A DNA stretch of 8,742 nucleotides, taken from Pelagibacteraceae bacterium (GTDB lineage Bacteria > Pseudomonadota > Alphaproteobacteria > Pelagibacterales > Pelagibacteraceae). The stretch lies in NCBI GenBank assembly GCA_008638025.1, contig VTPF01000026.1, positions 1 to 8,742 on the forward strand, in the 5' to 3' direction. Below the pieces are notes generated by a model. The model saw only the letters and a list, made by a program, of their open reading frames with translations. It searched no databases and was not told where the DNA came from. Of the stretch, positions 6,654 through 8,742 are shown in pieces; positions within the stretch are counted from its first letter, which is position 1, and every line of letters starts with the position of its first letter. The translations under genes and the position numbers were made by a program.

Positions 6654-7115
6654 ATGATTAAAAATATTATTACAAAACTTAAAAAAAAAAAATTAACTAT
6701 ATCGATTGCGGAATCTTGTACGGGGGGCATGTTAACATCCATGTTCACAAGTATTAGCGGAGTTTCTGAAGTTTTTTCAATGGGTCTGATTACTTATTCG
6801 AATGAATCAAAAACAAAAATATTATCCGTTCCAAAGAATTTAATACTCAAATACGGGTCCGTTAGCAAAAATTGTTGCATTTCAATGGTTAAAAATCTTA
6901 AAAAAATTTGCAGATCAAACATATGTATTTCAATTACAGGAATTGCTGGACCTAAAGGTGGTGCTAAAAATAAACCTGTTGGTCTAGTATTTGTAGGGAT
7001 TGTTATAAATAAAAAAATTTTAGTTAAAAAATTTTATTTCAAAAAAAAAAACCGAGTTGCAATTCAGCATGCCACTTGCTTAGAAACTTTAAAATTATTA
7101 AAAAAATATATTTAA
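6654..7115 (+). CDS. pncC: CinA C-terminal domain protein, nicotinamide-nucleotide amidase (PncC type)
   Basis: This is a stand-alone CinA C-terminal domain of 153 residues. The family deamidates nicotinamide mononucleotide to nicotinate mononucleotide (EC 3.5.1.42) and recycles NAD breakdown products in the cytoplasm. Diagnostic motifs are IAESCTGG (18-25) with the nucleophilic Ser21, SGVSEVF (35-41), GLITYSNESK (44-53) and ITGIAGPKGG (94-103) followed by KPVGLVFVGI (107-116). The N-terminal molybdopterin-like CinA domain is absent, as in E. coli YgaD and most alphaproteobacterial copies. Lys101 occupies the position usually held by Asp or Gly in AGPxGG. The protein contains no aspartate, only four glutamates and about 27 lysines, so it is very basic. 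Two poly(A) tracts lie inside it, at 6681-6692 and 7041-7051. The start ATG follows the pgpA stop with no spacer. The stop codon overlaps that of the convergent ratA/coq10 gene. It is often annotated as CinA family protein; amidase activity is inferred from the family. Confidence 0.93.
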   Translation: MIKNIITKLKKKKLTISIAESCTGGMLTSMFTSISGVSEVFSMGLITYSNESKTKILSVPKNLILKYGSVSKNCCISMVKNLKKICRSNICISITGIAGPKGGAKNKPVGLVFVGIVINKKILVKKFYFKKKNRVAIQHATCLETLKLLKKYI

Positions 7116-7129
7116 ATTAGTATTTTTTT
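7100..7129. terminator. Weak A/T-only inverted repeat over the convergent gene ends
   Basis: Seven A bases plus TA at 7100-7108 pair perfectly with TA plus seven T bases at 7121-7129. This gives a 9-bp stem with a 12-base loop that contains both stop codons, and U-rich or A-rich sequence on each side. The placement is right for a bidirectional terminator between the cinA-type gene and ratA/coq10, and no other space is available. The stem has no G-C pair, so its stability is poor and chance occurrence is quite possible. Confidence 0.2.
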
Positions 7130-7558
7130 TGCTCTATTTTCAAAAGAAGAAAATATCTTTTCAAATCCAATGTCAAAGAATCTTTCTAACATTTTATTTA
7201 GAAAATAATTATTAAGCTCAATTTCTATAAAAAAACTAATCTCACAACTTTTTTTGTCTAAATCTTTAAACTTCCAAATATTAGATAATTTTTTTATAGG
7301 TCCATTTAATGGTATAACTTTGATTTCGGATTTTTTTTTATCAAAAATAACTTTGCTAGTATAAGTGTCGGCTATAAATTTATAACCAATTTGAAGATCT
7401 GCAAAAATTATATCTCGATTTTTTTCTTGTAATCTATTTTTAATGACTGAATTTTTACACCATGGTAAAAAATCTTTGTAACAGTCGATATCTAGAACAA
7501 GATTAATAATGTCCTCTTTGGAAAAATTAAGTTTTTTAATTAATTTTTTGGTTGGCAA
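7112..7558 (-). CDS. Coq10/RatA family START-like protein, probable ubiquinone-binding protein
   Basis: A 148-residue protein of the START-like Coq10/RatA family. Family signatures are CYKDFLPWC (26-34, usual form YPEFLPWC), [19 protein letters not shown] (52-70), [15 protein letters not shown] (83-97) and the C-terminal helix ending in SFENRAKKI (138-146). Coq10 members bind ubiquinone or its precursors and support respiration; the E. coli member RatA was described as a ribosome-association toxin. No ratB gene lies beside it, and alphaproteobacterial copies next to lipA are better read as Coq10-like, so I infer a quinone-chaperone role. The start appears to be TTG at 7556-7558. It gives an N-terminus M-P followed by a basic strand, exactly where family proteins begin, and no ATG is available nearby. 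It overlaps the lipA end by 19 bases and has no Shine-Dalgarno sequence. It is probably translated from the lipA transcript. Confidence 0.9.
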   Translation of the reverse strand: MPTKKLIKKLNFSKEDIINLVLDIDCYKDFLPWCKNSVIKNRLQEKNRDIIFADLQIGYKFIADTYTSKVIFDKKKSEIKVIPLNGPIKKLSNIWKFKDLDKKSCEISFFIEIELNNYFLNKMLERFFDIGFEKIFSSFENRAKKILI

Positions 7559-8484
7559 TTTTTTAAAATTAAGTTTCGTTTTGATTGTAAAATTGCAAAA
7601 TCTTCTCCCGCATGATAGCTAGACCTTGTTAAGGGACTGGATGCCACCATTAAAAAACCTTTGGAATATGCAATTTCTTTATAAGTTTCAAATTCTTCCG
7701 GAGTTATAAATTTTTTTATAGGATAGTGTCTAGGTGTTGGCTGCAGATATTGACCGATAGTTAAAAAATCTACATTCGCACATCTCAGATCATCCATAAC
7801 TTGACATAACTCATCTTTATTTTCACCAAGGCCAACCATTAAACCTGACTTGGTAAAAATTTTTGGGTTATAAATTTTTACGTTTGCTAATAAATTTAAG
7901 GATTGAAAATATCTAGATCCAGGTCTAACTTTTAAATAAAGACTTGGTACGGTTTCTAGGTTATGGTTAAAAACATCTGGATTAGAATCTACCACTATTT
8001 TATAAGAATCTTTTTTTCTTAAAAAATCTGGTGTTAAAAGTTCAATAGTAGTTTTAGGATTGATAGATTTAATAGCTTTGACAACGTTTGCAAAATGATT
8101 TGCACCACCATCAACCAAATCGTCTCTATCCACAGAAGTAATAACAACATGATTTAAGTTTAACTCTTTGACAGAATTGGCAATCTTTTGTGGTTCGGAC
8201 TGATCAACATCGGAAGGTATACCAGTTTTAACATTGCAAAAAGCGCACGCTCTTGTGCAAGTATCTCCTAAAATCATGAATGTGGCGTGTTTTTTAGACC
8301 AGCACTCAGATATATTCGGGCAATTTGCTTCTTCGCAGACGGTTACTAGACCCTTATCTTTTATAATTTTTTTAGTTTCAGAAAAAATACTAGAATTACT
8401 TATCTTAACTTTAATCCAAGATGGCTTTTTTTGAATTGGATTAAATTCTTTATTAATTTTTTCTGGATGGCGAAGTTTATTCAT
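7540..8484 (-). CDS. lipA: Lipoyl synthase
   Basis: LipA is a cytoplasmic radical SAM enzyme that inserts two sulfur atoms into octanoyl groups on the E2 subunits of 2-oxoacid dehydrogenases and on glycine-cleavage H protein (EC 2.8.1.8). The 314-residue protein is complete. The N-terminal RHPEK (5-9) and PSWIKVK (21-27) are typical of alphaproteobacterial LipA. The auxiliary [4Fe-4S] cluster motif is [12 protein letters not shown] (Cys50, Cys55, Cys61). The radical SAM cluster motif is CTRACAFC (Cys76, Cys80, Cys83). [13 protein letters not shown] (116-128) and GLMVGLGE (204-211) follow, and the closing RSSYHAGE (287-294) supplies the serine ligand of the auxiliary cluster. No key residue is missing. 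The ATG at 8482-8484 directly follows the ftsB stop (TAAATG), so translation may be coupled. It overlaps the downstream ratA/coq10 gene by 19 bases. Confidence 0.98.
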   Translation of the reverse strand: MNKLRHPEKINKEFNPIQKKPSWIKVKISNSSIFSETKKIIKDKGLVTVCEEANCPNISECWSKKHATFMILGDTCTRACAFCNVKTGIPSDVDQSEPQKIANSVKELNLNHVVITSVDRDDLVDGGANHFANVVKAIKSINPKTTIELLTPDFLRKKDSYKIVVDSNPDVFNHNLETVPSLYLKVRPGSRYFQSLNLLANVKIYNPKIFTKSGLMVGLGENKDELCQVMDDLRCANVDFLTIGQYLQPTPRHYPIKKFITPEEFETYKEIAYSKGFLMVASSPLTRSSYHAGEDFAILQSKRNLILKNCQPKN

Positions 8485-8742
8485 TTATTTAATTAAAAAA
8501 ATTTTTTCACCTTTCTTTCCTAGGGTAAAATATTCTCTATAAAGTTGATCTAGAAAATCTAAATTAATATTTTCTTCTAACAATAATGAATTTTTCATTT
8601 TTAATGAATTAAGATTATCGAATAATTTTTTTTCTTCATTGGTTTTAGATTTTAGAATATCATTTTTTTTTATGTAGGAAAAATAACCACGATTACCATC
8701 AAATAAATTTAAAAAAATATAAGTAAATATTAATAAATTTAT
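8485..8742 (-). CDS. ftsB: FtsB/DivIC family septum formation initiator, C-terminal part (cut by window edge)
   Basis: The visible 85 residues end in a TAA at 8485-8487 that directly abuts the lipA ATG; the frame is open through base 8742, so the start lies outside. The layout is that of FtsB/DivIC: the end of a transmembrane helix (about visible residues 1-14), then DGNRGYFSY (15-23, matching the conserved G-x-RG segment of alphaproteobacterial members). A polar, heptad-like coiled coil follows (about 24-60, rich in Lys, Glu, Leu and Asn). The C-terminal part is LDFLDQLYREYFTLGKKGE (62-80), the family's end motif (LD-LDE-AR--LG--GPDE), and closes with IFLIK. These bitopic proteins assemble with FtsL and FtsQ at the division site. 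The call rests on architecture and the two conserved segments. Alphaproteobacterial ftsB usually lies between eno and the pyruvate dehydrogenase genes; here it is next to lipA. Confidence 0.8.
   Translation of the reverse strand: MNLLIFTYIFLNLFDGNRGYFSYIKKNDILKSKTNEEKKLFDNLNSLKMKNSLLLEENINLDFLDQLYREYFTLGKKGEKIFLIK

Noticed and set aside
7112..7558. RatA as the toxin of a RatA-RatB toxin-antitoxin pair
   Set aside because: No RatB-like small gene is adjacent, and the lipA neighbourhood and family signatures fit the Coq10 quinone-binding role better.
8234..8434. A 66-codon plus-strand frame inside lipA
   Set aside because: It is antisense to the cysteine motifs of LipA and has no independent support.

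Overview
The window looks like a piece of the chromosome of a streamlined, very AT-rich alphaproteobacterium, most likely SAR11/Pelagibacterales or a similarly reduced lineage. The evidence is the alphaproteobacterial gene neighbourhood (NtrYX next to TrkA, a fused IspDF, CinA C-terminal domain, Coq10/RatA, LipA, FtsB), the Lys/Asn/Ile-rich proteins, the poly(A) tracts inside genes and the near absence of spacers. The taxonomic call is inference; no rRNA or marker phylogeny is possible here.

Layout. Bases 1-5050 are read on the minus strand as ntrY, ntrX, trkA, trkH in that transcription order. They encode a two-component system (membrane kinase NtrY and AAA+ regulator NtrX) coupled by 4-base ATGA overlaps to the cytoplasmic TrkA subunit, followed by the N-terminal third of the TrkH K+ channel subunit, which is cut by the left edge. 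At 5051-5053 only three bases separate the ntrY start from the divergent ispDF start. Bases 5054-7115 are read on the plus strand as ispDF (two steps of the MEP isoprenoid pathway), pgpA (phosphatidylglycerol synthesis) and a stand-alone CinA C-terminal/PncC amidase. These converge on ratA/coq10 with both stop codons inside one TTAA. Bases 7112-8742 are read on the minus strand as ftsB (cut by the right edge), lipA (lipoyl synthase) and ratA/coq10.

Only 14 of 8742 bases (551-561 and 5051-5053) lie outside the assigned coding regions, so there are no RNA genes, mobile elements, CRISPR arrays or long intergenic stretches to describe. Regulatory signals must sit inside coding sequence.

No wholly new system is visible. 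The most interesting part is the NtrYX pair. NtrY has no PAS domain between HAMP and the histidine. NtrX keeps a sigma54-activator-type AAA+ domain and a Fis-type HTH, but has lost the GAFTGA sigma54-contact loop and carries Asn where the Walker B glutamate should be. This suggests a stripped-down regulator working as an ordinary phosphorylation-controlled DNA-binding protein. The other notable points are the abutting divergent ntrY/ispDF junction, which looks like the scar of a lost dusB-ntrBC segment, and the unusual first filter loop of TrkH.
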